This document shows, piece after piece, positions 1-7,943 of a DNA stretch of 11,747 nucleotides (positions within the stretch are counted from its first letter, which is position 1; the number at the start of each line of letters is the position of its first letter). The position numbers and the translations under genes were made by a program. Origin of the DNA: an uncultured Eubacteriales bacterium (lineage in GTDB: Bacteria > Bacillota > Clostridia > Lachnospirales > Lachnospiraceae); assembly GCA_900313775.1 (NCBI GenBank), contig OMSP01000139.1, positions 1 through 11,747 on the forward strand. The letters are read 5' to 3'. The notes under the pieces were generated by a model. That model was given only the letters and a program-made list of their open reading frames with translations, was not told the DNA's origin and did no database searches.

Positions 1-1
1 G

Positions 2-1225
2 CGCAACAACATCGGTTATAATAATTTTGACATGCTTGAGATCGGCTACGGCATCAACCTGAGACCTCTGACCTCCCTGGCCGCTTCGGTCTACTGGGAT
101 GATCCCTGTACCGAGTTTAAACCGCATGTCTATGACGAAAACCGGTTTGACCCTGTCAGTATGAGAATGGCCTCCAAGATGAACAAGGCGATCTCGGTGA
201 TCCTGCTCAAAGTCGAAGGGCAGTGCATCATGAGACATCCCGAGTATAAGATGGAGAGCCGTCTGCTTCTCGATAAGATCGACTGGGAGAAAGGGACCGT
301 TACGATCGGCGGCGCGGAATGGCCGCTCAAAGATACGCATTTCCCGACGATCGATCCGGAACATCCCTATGAACTGTCCAAAGATGAGCTTTTTGTCGTG
401 AACGCGCTTGAGGCTTCGTTCAGACAGTCTGAAAAGCTCCAGTCTCATGTCCGCCTTCTGTTCGAGCACGGAGCGCTGTTTAAGATCGTCAACGGCAACC
501 TCCTCTATCACGGGTGCATTCCGATGACTGACGACGGCGAGTTCATCGATGTCAAGCTGGCGGGCGAAGCGCACCACGGCCGTGCGTTGTTTGAGTATCT
601 CGACGATCAGGTGAGAAAGCATTACTACGCACCTGAAGCGGCCGTCGAAGGCGGTGAGCCCGGTGATCTGATGTGGTATCTGTGGAACGGGAGCCGGTCC
701 CCGCTTTTCGGGAAAAACAGGATGGCGACATTTGAGAGACTGTTCATCGCCGACACATCGACTCATACGGAGACAAAAGGAGCCTATTACTCTCTGATCA
801 ATGAGAGGGAGCCGGTCGAGAAGATCATCCGCGAATTCGGTCTCGACCCGTCCACATCCAGGATCATCAACGGTCACGTCCCCGTCAAACTGAAAGACGG
901 GGAGAGCCCGAGAAAAGCCGACGGTCTCCTCTATATCATCGACGGCGGTATGTCAAAGGCTTATCAGAAGAAAACCGGCATCGCCGGCTATACATTCATC
1001 TACAACTCTCATATGATGGCTCTTGTCGAACACAAGCCGTACAGTCCTCTGCAGCCGGACGGCACACAGGTGTTCCGCGCGCCGGTCATGCATGTCGTTG
1101 AAAAAGTCGAGAAGAGGCAGCTGGTGGCTGACACCGATACAGGACGGGATCTGGCGGAACAGATCGAGGATCTGAAAGCGCTGCTTGAGGCTTACAGAAA
1201 CGGCAGCATAAAAGAAAGACAATAA
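2..1225 (+). CDS. fbp: Fructose-1,6-bisphosphatase class III, C-terminal part (5' end outside window)
   Basis: The enzyme hydrolyses fructose 1,6-bisphosphate to fructose 6-phosphate in gluconeogenesis, in the cytosol. The frame is open from base 2 and gives 407 residues before TAA at 1223-1225. The first ATG, at 32, is an internal codon, not a start. The sequence aligns well from memory with the Bacillus subtilis class III enzyme (671 residues) from about its residue 290 onward: YGINLRPL at the left edge, then NGNLL.HGCIP, MWYLWNG..S.LFGK, MTTFER-like MATFERLFI, IINGH.PVK, and IDGG.SKAYQ..TGIAGYT. The N-terminal metallophosphatase-like part, with its GNHD-type metal ligands, lies outside the window. 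The C-terminus ends in a short charged helix, as in the family. A strong hairpin terminator follows 8 bases after the stop. The family call is very secure. Its promoter and regulation are not visible here. Confidence 0.97.
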   Translation, partial: RNNIGYNNFDMLEIGYGINLRPLTSLAASVYWDDPCTEFKPHVYDENRFDPVSMRMASKMNKAISVILLKVEGQCIMRHPEYKMESRLLLDKIDWEKGTVTIGGAEWPLKDTHFPTIDPEHPYELSKDELFVVNALEASFRQSEKLQSHVRLLFEHGALFKIVNGNLLYHGCIPMTDDGEFIDVKLAGEAHHGRALFEYLDDQVRKHYYAPEAAVEGGEPGDLMWYLWNGSRSPLFGKNRMATFERLFIADTSTHTETKGAYYSLINEREPVEKIIREFGLDPSTSRIINGHVPVKLKDGESPRKADGLLYIIDGGMSKAYQKKTGIAGYTFIYNSHMMALVEHKPYSPLQPDGTQVFRAPVMHVVEKVEKRQLVADTDTGRDLAEQIEDLKALLEAYRNGSIKERQ

Positions 1226-1233
1226 TCAAAAGA

Positions 1234-1265
1234 GAACGCCTCCCTCACGGGAGGCGTTCATTTTT
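1234..1265. terminator. Bidirectional intrinsic terminator between convergent genes
   Basis: Arms GAACGCCTCCC (1234-1244) and GGGAGGCGTTC (1249-1259) pair perfectly over 11 bp around a TCAC loop. On the plus strand A and TTTTT (1261-1265) follow, giving a classical Rho-independent terminator for the bisphosphatase gene. Read on the minus strand the same hairpin is followed by TCTTTTGATT, a weaker U-rich tail. It can therefore also end transcription of the GGGtGRT gene, whose stop is at 1293, 34 bases before the stem. Confidence 0.92.
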
Positions 1266-1292
1266 ACTGTCAGGGTCCTTTCCCGGATCAGC

Positions 1293-2312
1293 TTATTTCC
1301 CCATCGCCTGCGCGACCGCAACAGCGACAGCGACAGTCATGCCGACCATCGGGTTGTTGCCGGCGCCGAGGAATCCCATCATCTCCACGTGTGCGGGGAC
1401 AGATGAAGATCCGGCAAACTGGGCATCCGAATGCATACGGCCAAGCGTATCGGTCATACCGTAGGAAGCGGGGCCTGCTGCCATATTATCGGGATGCAGC
1501 GTACGGCCTGTGCCGCCGCCGGAAGCCACCGAGAAATACTTCTTGCCGGCTTCGAGACGCTCTTTCTTGTATGTGCCCGCAACCGGATGCTGGAAGCGTG
1601 TCGGGTTGGTCGAATTACCCGTGATGGAGATATCCGCTCCCTCATGCCACATGATCGCAACACCCTCGCGGACATCGTCAGCGCCGTAGCAGTGGACCTT
1701 CGCGCGCTCGCCGTCAGAATACGGAGTTTCCTTTACGATCGTCAGCGCATGATCCTCTTTGACATCAGCGGAGAGATAATCATACTTTGTCTGCACATAG
1801 GTAAATCCGTTGATACGGCTGATGATCATGGCGGCATCCTTGCCGAGGCCGTTCAGGATAACACGCAGCGGTTTGGTACGGACTTTGTTCGCATTCAGAG
1901 CGATCTTGATAGCACCTTCCGCTGCTGCGAATGACTCATGGCCGGCGAGGAAAGCGAAGCACTCGGTCGCCTCGTCCAGCAGCATCGCGCCCAAATTGCC
2001 GTGACCGATACCTACCTGGCGCTGATCCGCCACAGAACCGGGGATGCAGAAAGCCTGGAGGCTCGTGCCGATCCATTTGGCCGCTTCGGCGGCGTTCTTT
2101 GCATCTTCCTTAATAGCGATCGCGGCGCCGAGCTCATAGGCCCATCTGACATTTTCAAAGCAGATCGGCTGTGTGCTCTCGACGATGCTGTAAGCATCCA
2201 CACCGTGTTCGTTGGTAAAAGCCTTTACTTCCTCAAAGCTCTTGAAGCCGTACTTGTCAAGAACAGGCTGCAGCTGAGGCATACGTCCTTCATAGTTTTC
2301 AAATAAAGCCAT
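1293..2312 (-). CDS. GGGtGRT-family protein (function unknown), partner of NifU-like scaffold
   Basis: This 339-residue cytosolic protein belongs to the family named after its GGGtGRT signature, seen here as GGGTGRT at residues 265-271 just before LHPDNMAAGP. The family is known from anaerobes, usually beside an IscU/NifU-like gene, as here. To my knowledge no biochemical function is established. The start is ATG at 2312 because GGAGGTG (2323-2317) sits at ideal distance; the frame extends 12 codons further upstream but those overlap the previous gene. Cysteines at residues 51, 89, 118 and 208 are candidate cluster or metal contacts (inference). A Gly/His-rich stretch lies at 100-106 (VGIGHGN) and a short Val/Ala-rich tail at 327-334. 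No signal peptide is seen. It is separated from the upstream scaffold gene by only 11 bases, so the two are surely cotranscribed and probably translationally coupled. Confidence 0.93.
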   Translation of the reverse strand: MALFENYEGRMPQLQPVLDKYGFKSFEEVKAFTNEHGVDAYSIVESTQPICFENVRWAYELGAAIAIKEDAKNAAEAAKWIGTSLQAFCIPGSVADQRQVGIGHGNLGAMLLDEATECFAFLAGHESFAAAEGAIKIALNANKVRTKPLRVILNGLGKDAAMIISRINGFTYVQTKYDYLSADVKEDHALTIVKETPYSDGERAKVHCYGADDVREGVAIMWHEGADISITGNSTNPTRFQHPVAGTYKKERLEAGKKYFSVASGGGTGRTLHPDNMAAGPASYGMTDTLGRMHSDAQFAGSSSVPAHVEMMGFLGAGNNPMVGMTVAVAVAVAQAMGK

Positions 2313-2316
2313 GCTG

Positions 2317-2323
2317 CACCTCC
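2317..2323 (-). promoter_or_regulatory. Ribosome binding site of the GGGtGRT gene
   Basis: GGAGGTG on the minus strand begins directly after the TAA of the scaffold gene (2326-2324) and lies 4 bases before the ATG at 2312. It decides the start codon over the longer open frame and shows tight coupling of the two genes. Confidence 0.85.
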
Positions 2324-3025
2324 TTATTCTTTGCGCGGGTCGATCCATTTGACCGCACCGTCTTCTTCTTTAAAGCGTCCGTAAGTTCCGAGGTTGTTCT
2401 CATAGGCTTCGCCGGCCGGCGTGCCTGCCTTGATCGCGTCCATCATCTTGCCGAGATTGACGAACTGATAGCCGCAGACCTGATCGTCCTTGTCCAGCGC
2501 CATCTTGACGACATAACCTTCGGTCATCTCGAGATAGCGGGCGCCCTTCTCCTTTGTACCGTACATCGTACCGATCATGGAGCGAAGTCCCTTACCGAGA
2601 TCTTCGAGACCGGCTCCGACGCGCAGACCGTCATCGGAAAACGCGGACTGAGTCCGGCCGTATACGATCTGCAGGAACAGCTCGCGCATCGCGGTGTTGA
2701 TCGCGTCGCAGACGAGGTCGGTGTTCAGGGCCTCCAGAAGCGTCTTGCCGGGCAGGATCTCGCTGGCCATTGCGGCTGAATGAGTCATGCCGGAGCAGCC
2801 GATCGTCTCCACCAACGCTTCCTGAATGATGCCGTCCTTCACGTTCAGGCTCAGCTTGCATCCGCCCTGCTGCGGAGCGCACCAGCCGATGCCGTGTGTG
2901 TACCCGGAGATATCTTTGATCTCCTTGGCCTGTACCCATTTCCCTTCCTCGGGAATCGGAGCAGGGCCATGATCCGGGCCTTTAGCGACACAGATCATTT
3001 CTTCCACTTCTTTTGTGTATTGCAT
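2324..3025 (-). CDS. IscU/NifU-like iron-sulfur cluster assembly scaffold protein
   Basis: This 233-residue protein resembles the IscU/NifU-N scaffold fold, on which [Fe-S] clusters are assembled before transfer to apoproteins. The clearest match is IGCSGMTHSAAMASEI (residues 76-91), equivalent to the GC.sAiASSS segment around the second scaffold cysteine. Other cysteines are at 12, 49, 56, 106 and 184; C49 and C56 flank a glycine-rich turn and may supply the first ligand position (inference). C106, in LVCDAIN, follows at roughly the next expected place. It is longer than canonical IscU (~130 residues) because of a C-terminal extension from about residue 130. The start at 3025 is chosen for AGGAGG at 3042-3037; 17 further upstream codons would overlap the promoter. 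It is the first gene of a two-gene unit with the GGGtGRT gene. No cysteine desulfurase or other suf/isc gene is visible, so this is probably a specialised module rather than the general assembly system. Confidence 0.9.
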   Translation of the reverse strand: MQYTKEVEEMICVAKGPDHGPAPIPEEGKWVQAKEIKDISGYTHGIGWCAPQQGGCKLSLNVKDGIIQEALVETIGCSGMTHSAAMASEILPGKTLLEALNTDLVCDAINTAMRELFLQIVYGRTQSAFSDDGLRVGAGLEDLGKGLRSMIGTMYGTKEKGARYLEMTEGYVVKMALDKDDQVCGYQFVNLGKMMDAIKAGTPAGEAYENNLGTYGRFKEEDGAVKWIDPRKE

Positions 3026-3047
3026 ATGCCTCTTCTCCTCCTGTCTG

Positions 3048-3076
3048 ATAATTGTTTGCCTGGTACCGGATGTCAA
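3048..3076 (-). promoter_or_regulatory. Sigma-A-type promoter of the scaffold/GGGtGRT operon
   Basis: On the minus strand a perfect TTGACA (3076-3071) is followed after exactly 17 bases by AATTAT (3053-3048), a 4/6 match to TATAAT. Transcription would start near 3042-3040, leaving a leader of only ~16-18 bases that begins at the AGGAGG ribosome binding site. The -35 box overlaps the stop codon of the upstream Dabb-like gene, so the operon is embedded right at the end of its neighbour. Confidence 0.7.
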
Positions 3077-3357
3077 TCCTCACAGTCGAACAGCGCTTTC
3101 TTTTCCATCATCGGACCGTACTGCTCTTTCCAGCGAAGGTGTGGTTCACATACGTCATACGCCGGGAGAGCCTCGGGATCCATATCCATCACGATCATCA
3201 GATCGTAACGGTTGTCTCTGTCCGAGCAGGACGTCCTGATGTCCACGCCGTGTATGCCGTCTATACCGAGCGTCTCTTCGAAGATCTCTTTCACCGGCTT
3301 ATACAGCGACTGCACATCCGTCCCGTCTTTGAACTTGACTATGATGTAATGTTTCAT
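3073..3357 (-). CDS. Small Dabb-like (stress-responsive alpha/beta barrel) protein
   Basis: This 94-residue protein starts with MKHYIIVKFKDG and shows the layout of the Dabb/ferredoxin-like dimeric alpha-beta barrel family (usually ~95-105 residues). It has a first strand ending in KFKDG, a helix, G..G.D in the middle, then DLMIVMDMDPEALPAY and a later EPHLRWKEQYGPMM segment that parallels the family's Y..HP.H pattern. Members range from stress proteins of unknown role to small cyclases, so no reaction is assigned. The start at 3357 is the only ATG consistent with the fold, but no Shine-Dalgarno sequence precedes it: the 5' flank reads TATGGTATGATAAGTCC. It lies 61 bases after the ligase stop and runs the same way, so it may be expressed by readthrough from that gene. 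The fold call is good and the function open. Confidence 0.82.
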   Translation of the reverse strand: MKHYIIVKFKDGTDVQSLYKPVKEIFEETLGIDGIHGVDIRTSCSDRDNRYDLMIVMDMDPEALPAYDVCEPHLRWKEQYGPMMEKKALFDCED

Positions 3358-3418
3358 GGACTTATCATACCATAAACACGGCAGGCATTGAAACCGTAAA
3401 CGGGCAAAGAGATGTCTT

Positions 3419-5197
3419 CTACTCTTCTGTTTTTTCCTTCTCCGCCCTCTTTTGAGCTTCCTCCTCTTCGAGAATCCGGTAGGCCACCTTGCCGACCAGC
3501 GTCTTGGGCAGTTCTTTGCGGAATTCAATATCGTAAGGCATCGCGTATTTGGCGATATGTTTGCGTCCGTATGCCAAAAGTTCTTCCTTGAGCTTGTCGT
3601 TCGGCGCAACACCGACAGCCGGCATGATAAACATTTTCACCTTCTGCATCTTATAAGTGTCGGGCACGCCGATCGCGCAGCTCATCTGCACCTTCTCGTG
3701 CGCGTCAAAAATGTTTTCGAGCTGTGCCGGATAGATATTGTATCCGGAGGAGATGATCATGCGCTTCGCGCGTCCTTTGAAGTAGATAAATCCTTCGTTA
3801 TCCATCATGCCAAGATCTCCGGTGTAGACCCATGTCAGTCCGTCCTCATGTGTGCGCAGCGTCTGCGCCGTCTCCTCAGGCATGTCCAGGTATTCTTTCA
3901 TGACGGTCGGCCCTGCAAGCACGATCTCCCCCTCTTCACCGTAGGGCAGTTCATTGTCTGTATCCGGCTCCACGATCTTATAATAGGTATCCGGGAAGGG
4001 TATCCCAATGCTCCCCTCCTTGTGCATCTGCGGGGGAGTCAGGCAGGAAGCGGTCACGCACTCAGTCGTGCCGTATCCCTCGCGGACCTGGATCTTCGCA
4101 TTGTGATCGAAGAGGAATTTATCCAGTTTTTTCTTGAGCTCGATCGACAGGGAATCGCCGCCTGAAAAGACCCCTTTCAGGCAGGACAGATCCGCGCCGT
4201 TCATGGACGGCAGGCGCAGAAGCGCCTCGTACAGAGTCGGAACGCCCGCAATGAAATTGCATTTCGCCTTGGTGATCAGTTTGGAATAGCTCTTGGGTGT
4301 GAAGCGAGGCACCAGCACGCACCGGCCGCCCTGCGAGAGCATCGTGTGCAGGCAGACGCCGAGGCCGAATCCGTGGAACAGAGGCATCGCTGCCAGCATC
4401 TTGTCGCCCGGGCGGAACATCGGGTTGGCGCTTACGACCTGCTCCGACAACGCGTTGAAATTCAAGTTGGTCAGCACGATCCCCTTCGTCGTGCCGGTCG
4501 TACCGCCGGAGTACAGTATGGCAGCCGGATCCCGGGGGCCGCGCTTGACGCGGTACTCATAACCGCAGTGATGAGCCAGACGCATGAACTCCGGCCACTG
4601 GAAGACCGGCGATTCCTTCGGAATGCGCTCGATCTTGCGCCCCTCGGTCAGCATATAGCCGACCTTGATCGGGCGGATCATCTCATCCTTGATACGGGCG
4701 ATGATGACATTCTGCACCTTCGTGTTTTTGCGGATCGCCTCAATCTTGTGATAAAACTGATCGAGCGTGACGACCATGACACTGCCGGAGATGTTGAGAT
4801 ACTCCTCGATCTCCTTTTCCGCCGAAAGCGGGTGTACCATATTGCCGACAGCACCCACCAGGTTTACTGCGTAAAGCATATATATCGCCTGCGGGCAGTT
4901 GGGCATAGCGATCGTGACCTTGTCGTCCTCGCGGATCCCCAGCACGCGCAAAGCTTTGGCGCATTTATTGATCTGGTCGATCATATACCTGTAGGTGATA
5001 TGTTTGCCCATGAAATCCATGGCGACAAAACTCGGATGCTCTTTCGCGACCGCTTCGACCATTTCATAGATGCTTCCGTTGAAATACTCAAGTGTCGTCG
5101 GCAGTTCCCCCGTGCTGCCAAACCACGGTGTTTTTACTGTTTCCGGAACAGGAAATACGATGTCCTTTTTTCCCCCGGTCTCTGTAGCTTGCTGCAT
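3419..5197 (-). CDS. AMP-forming acyl-CoA synthetase/ligase (FadD-like, ANL superfamily)
   Basis: This 592-residue enzyme of the adenylate-forming superfamily activates a carboxylic acid, probably a medium- or long-chain fatty acid, to acyl-AMP and then the CoA thioester. All core motifs are present: the phosphate-binding loop YSGGTTGTTKG (229-239), the A5 motif GYGTTE (374-379), YTGDLG (458-463) with the ribose-binding Asp461, GRAKRMI (475-481) in the hinge region, and PKTLVGKV with the catalytic Lys570. Length fits a full-size acyl-CoA synthetase. The start at 5197 has AAGGAAGG about 8 bases upstream. The C-terminus is a Glu/Lys-rich tail (576-592) ending in TAG. No other beta-oxidation or lipid gene is next to it, so the substrate cannot be inferred; aryl or short-chain acids remain possible. 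It is 49 bases downstream of the surface-protein frame with a small hairpin between, and may share its transcript. Confidence 0.93.
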   Translation of the reverse strand: MQQATETGGKKDIVFPVPETVKTPWFGSTGELPTTLEYFNGSIYEMVEAVAKEHPSFVAMDFMGKHITYRYMIDQINKCAKALRVLGIREDDKVTIAMPNCPQAIYMLYAVNLVGAVGNMVHPLSAEKEIEEYLNISGSVMVVTLDQFYHKIEAIRKNTKVQNVIIARIKDEMIRPIKVGYMLTEGRKIERIPKESPVFQWPEFMRLAHHCGYEYRVKRGPRDPAAILYSGGTTGTTKGIVLTNLNFNALSEQVVSANPMFRPGDKMLAAMPLFHGFGLGVCLHTMLSQGGRCVLVPRFTPKSYSKLITKAKCNFIAGVPTLYEALLRLPSMNGADLSCLKGVFSGGDSLSIELKKKLDKFLFDHNAKIQVREGYGTTECVTASCLTPPQMHKEGSIGIPFPDTYYKIVEPDTDNELPYGEEGEIVLAGPTVMKEYLDMPEETAQTLRTHEDGLTWVYTGDLGMMDNEGFIYFKGRAKRMIISSGYNIYPAQLENIFDAHEKVQMSCAIGVPDTYKMQKVKMFIMPAVGVAPNDKLKEELLAYGRKHIAKYAMPYDIEFRKELPKTLVGKVAYRILEEEEAQKRAEKEKTEE

Positions 5198-5218
5198 ATC
5201 GGATCCCTTCCTTCAGCT

Positions 5219-5233
5219 CCGGACTCTGTCCGG
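5219..5233. repeat. Perfect hairpin in the gap before the ligase gene
   Basis: CCGGAC-AGA-GTCCGG pairs over 6 bp with a 3-base loop between the surface-protein stop (TAA at 5249-5247) and the ligase start (5197). It has no following T-run on the minus strand, so it is not a classical terminator. It could be a partial terminator, an mRNA-processing or stability element, or chance. Confidence 0.45.
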
Positions 5234-5246
5234 TATATCTCTCTCC

Positions 5247-7928
5247 TTATTTGATCTTCTTCGAGGTCTTTACCTTGCTCCAGGCTCCGTAATAGGTCTT
5301 CTTGTTTACGACCTTATACGCGCGGGCCTGGATCTGGTATCTCTTCTTCCTCTTGAGCTTTTTGATCGTCCTCTTTGCCCGTTTGGTCTTGACCTTCTTC
5401 CACTTTTTAGTTCCCTTTTTCCTGTACCGGATCTGATAGCGGGTACCGCCTTTTTTCGACGGTTTAGTGGAGAGTTTCACAGTCAGCTTTTTCTTTCCGG
5501 CTTTGACAGACTTGATGACAGCCTTCTTCGGGACGATCTTAAAGGATCCCGTGGCAGAATCTTTGCTGAGGCCGCTCTTAGCCGCCACTCTGACGGACGC
5601 GGTCCCGACTTTCTTGTTGCCGGTATAGATGACCGTATAGTAGTCTGCCGGCACTGTAAATCCTCTCACCGTGACCGTGACTGCCGGTTTGATGAGTTTG
5701 CCTGTATATACAGCGTTTGAAGCCTTTACGGCGGCCCCCTTCAGTGAGACCGGATTGATCTCAAAGGTGATCTGCTGATCCTCTGTCGTCAGATCGTACG
5801 GCTGATATCCGTCGTCATCCGGATCGTATTTCCTGGGTATCTTCCATTGATATCCGTCTTTCAGATGCGCTGTGACAGTGTATTTTCCGACTCCTGTCGC
5901 CACCGCGTTGCCGTTTCCGTCGATTTCGAGGCCTTTACCGGATCTTGCCTGCAGCGTATACGCTGCGCTCGCCTCCACGCCGGTCTGTGCTTTTGCGTTA
6001 AATTCAGGCGAGTTGCCGGCAGGAACAAGGACTTTGTCCTGATACTCATATTCATAGACCGATACTGCGCTGTCTCTGAATCCGGCTGCCGATGTCATCG
6101 CCTTAAGGACAAAACCATCCTTCAGCTGTGCCGTGCTGATCTCGATCGGATGCTTCTCGTCAAAGACAGTGCTCTCTCTTGTCGGAGTCGATCCGTCTGT
6201 GGTATAGTGGATCGTCCCTCCCTGTGTGTCGGCTGACAGTATGACCGTCTGCCCTGCCAGGTATTTGCCTGTGTCTACAGACGCTCTCGGCGCGGATGCA
6301 TACGGCGCGCCGTCTACCGTAACCTTTACGGAGACCTTTGTGTCCACATTATTCTTGTTCTTGACAGTTTCGGGAAGCCGGAGCTCTCCCTCTGCTTTCC
6401 AGACAGTCTCGTCTGTCTCCTCGGAATCGTCCAGATCCTGCGACACCGTGGTCCAGTTGATCTCAGCCTCACTGATGCTGCGGTCAGCCACGACGATCTC
6501 AGCCGTACCCGGCAGGACCTTTTTGATCCCCTTGCCGGTCGTGCCGTACGCTAAGCCGGTGATGTCATCCGGCTGTTTGACTGCGCGCAGGATCGTCTCG
6601 CAAGCCTCTGTCTGCGGGAAGGTATAATAAACGATATTATTCTCCGTGTCGCATATGGCCCTGCTGCCGTTGACATAGACCTCGAGGTTGTCCGCGTATC
6701 TGAACTGCCCGATGATATCATTCTCCTGTCCGTAGTTTTCTCCCTCTGTCACGTTGGTAACATGGATGACCTCTTTCTCCTCACCGTCCACTGTCTTTTT
6801 GGTCTTGATCATCGCGCAGGAGGCAGTGTAGGCAGTTTCATAATCTGCTTTCCTGCCGCCGCCCGGATTGGGCGTCCATGTGAGACCGACATTATCCTTG
6901 GATATCTCGAAGGTGTTCATGACCGTCACCTTCATGCTCTTGACGCGTCTGGCCAGCGGTTCTCCCTCGACAGGATCTTCCATCTCCACATCGACTCTGG
7001 TGACGACAGGAGCGTACTGTGCCCGGATAGAGGTTTCCTCTTTATCCGGGATAGTGATCTCGATCATCTCGGATTCCTTCCGGTCTTCATCCGGGATCAG
7101 GTCAGTATCCGTCGATTCCCAGCTGTAGAAGGATTCTCCCTCCAGTTTTGGCGCTGTCAGAGTTACTTTTTCTCCGCGCTTTCCATAGTAGACTCGCGCC
7201 TCCTCGCCTTCCGCTGTAGCCTGCAGGTTCAGATCATATGGATCTACGGTCAGCTTGCACAGATCGTCCGTTCCTGGTTGCTCGGCCCCCTCATCGGTCA
7301 GTCTCTTCATGATCAGCTCTATTCTGAGGCTTCCGTCTGTCGGGTTCTTTGTAATAGTGTACTTGTCCACCATTCTGTTGAAATCGATGTTAAAAGCATC
7401 ATCCAACGACAGAACGACCTCATCTGTGAACATAAGATCTTCTCCCTGCGGAACGGTCATGACAAGTTTGTATACTGTGTTCTTGTATGTCCAATCTCCT
7501 TTTCCGCAGATGACCTCGCCTGCCTGGCTCTCATAACTCCACTGAAGCTGATTGATTTCCATGCTCTCATCGATGCCATAGTCGCCCCAGGCAACGATCA
7601 TGCTCGTCGGCAGAGGTATGTCCTCCCCAAACCACGAGTTTTCTCCATCGTTCGGACGCAGCATGATCTCGCTGACTTTCTCCCGGTACTTGGCAGTAAA
7701 CGTCAGGGCCTGCCCGGTCATCGTAAACTCGGCCGTTGCGCTCTTTCTTTCATTCCCCGGCAGTATATCGTCCGTCACATCTGTCTCGCCGGCAGTGACC
7801 CTCCCTTCGTCAAAGACCATACCCTGCGGTTCGCCGGACACGACGCGGACCTTCTGTCCCTCTGCATGCCGACTGGCAATTGTCTTTGTCTTTGGTGCAC
7901 CTCCGCTCTCGTCGTCGACCTTCGTCAC
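5247..7928 (-). CDS. C-terminal half of the large surface protein, cut off by an in-frame TAG
   Basis: The frame is the same as that of the N-terminal half and is open from the codon after the TAG (7943) to TAA at 5249-5247, 898 codons. The first usable start is GTG at 7928 (893 residues), but it has no ribosome binding site and no signal peptide follows, so it does not look like an independent gene. Visible modules, numbered from GTG: 1-81, a bacterial-repeat/InlB-B-like domain (ends FTMTGQALTFTAKY) whose first strand HKVTVVTK begins right after the TAG; ~245-305, a second such domain; ~470-540, Ig-like with LPETVKNKNNVDTKVSVKV; ~548-628, a chitobiase C-terminal-like domain (GGTIHYTTDGSTPT); ~725-800, an Ig-like module (YTGKLIKPAVTV); ~801-893, an FN3-like module very rich in Lys/Arg. 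No LPXTG motif or SLH repeat is seen. It is probably displayed outside the cell when the full chain is made. It could instead be a decaying remnant. Confidence 0.8.
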   Translation of the reverse strand: MTKVDDESGGAPKTKTIASRHAEGQKVRVVSGEPQGMVFDEGRVTAGETDVTDDILPGNERKSATAEFTMTGQALTFTAKYREKVSEIMLRPNDGENSWFGEDIPLPTSMIVAWGDYGIDESMEINQLQWSYESQAGEVICGKGDWTYKNTVYKLVMTVPQGEDLMFTDEVVLSLDDAFNIDFNRMVDKYTITKNPTDGSLRIELIMKRLTDEGAEQPGTDDLCKLTVDPYDLNLQATAEGEEARVYYGKRGEKVTLTAPKLEGESFYSWESTDTDLIPDEDRKESEMIEITIPDKEETSIRAQYAPVVTRVDVEMEDPVEGEPLARRVKSMKVTVMNTFEISKDNVGLTWTPNPGGGRKADYETAYTASCAMIKTKKTVDGEEKEVIHVTNVTEGENYGQENDIIGQFRYADNLEVYVNGSRAICDTENNIVYYTFPQTEACETILRAVKQPDDITGLAYGTTGKGIKKVLPGTAEIVVADRSISEAEINWTTVSQDLDDSEETDETVWKAEGELRLPETVKNKNNVDTKVSVKVTVDGAPYASAPRASVDTGKYLAGQTVILSADTQGGTIHYTTDGSTPTRESTVFDEKHPIEISTAQLKDGFVLKAMTSAAGFRDSAVSVYEYEYQDKVLVPAGNSPEFNAKAQTGVEASAAYTLQARSGKGLEIDGNGNAVATGVGKYTVTAHLKDGYQWKIPRKYDPDDDGYQPYDLTTEDQQITFEINPVSLKGAAVKASNAVYTGKLIKPAVTVTVRGFTVPADYYTVIYTGNKKVGTASVRVAAKSGLSKDSATGSFKIVPKKAVIKSVKAGKKKLTVKLSTKPSKKGGTRYQIRYRKKGTKKWKKVKTKRAKRTIKKLKRKKRYQIQARAYKVVNKKTYYGAWSKVKTSKKIK

Positions 7929-7937
7929 GACAGTGAC
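7924..7937 (-). repeat. Short hairpin just 3' of the in-frame TAG
   Basis: On the coding strand GTCAC (7937-7933), loop TGTC, GTGAC (7928-7924) forms a perfect 5-bp stem that starts 6 bases after the TAG. A competing GTCGT/ACGAC pairing lies slightly further on. Structures in this position are known to promote stop-codon readthrough in some systems; here the stem is short and could be chance. Confidence 0.35.
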
Positions 7938-7943
7938 TTTGTG

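Noticed and set aside
5219..5233. Hairpin as a terminator of the surface-protein gene
   Set aside because: No T-run follows on the coding strand; listed only as a repeat.
4346..5254. 302-codon plus-strand frame opposite the ligase gene
   Set aside because: Antisense to a gene with all ANL motifs intact, with shadow-type composition and no recognised domain.
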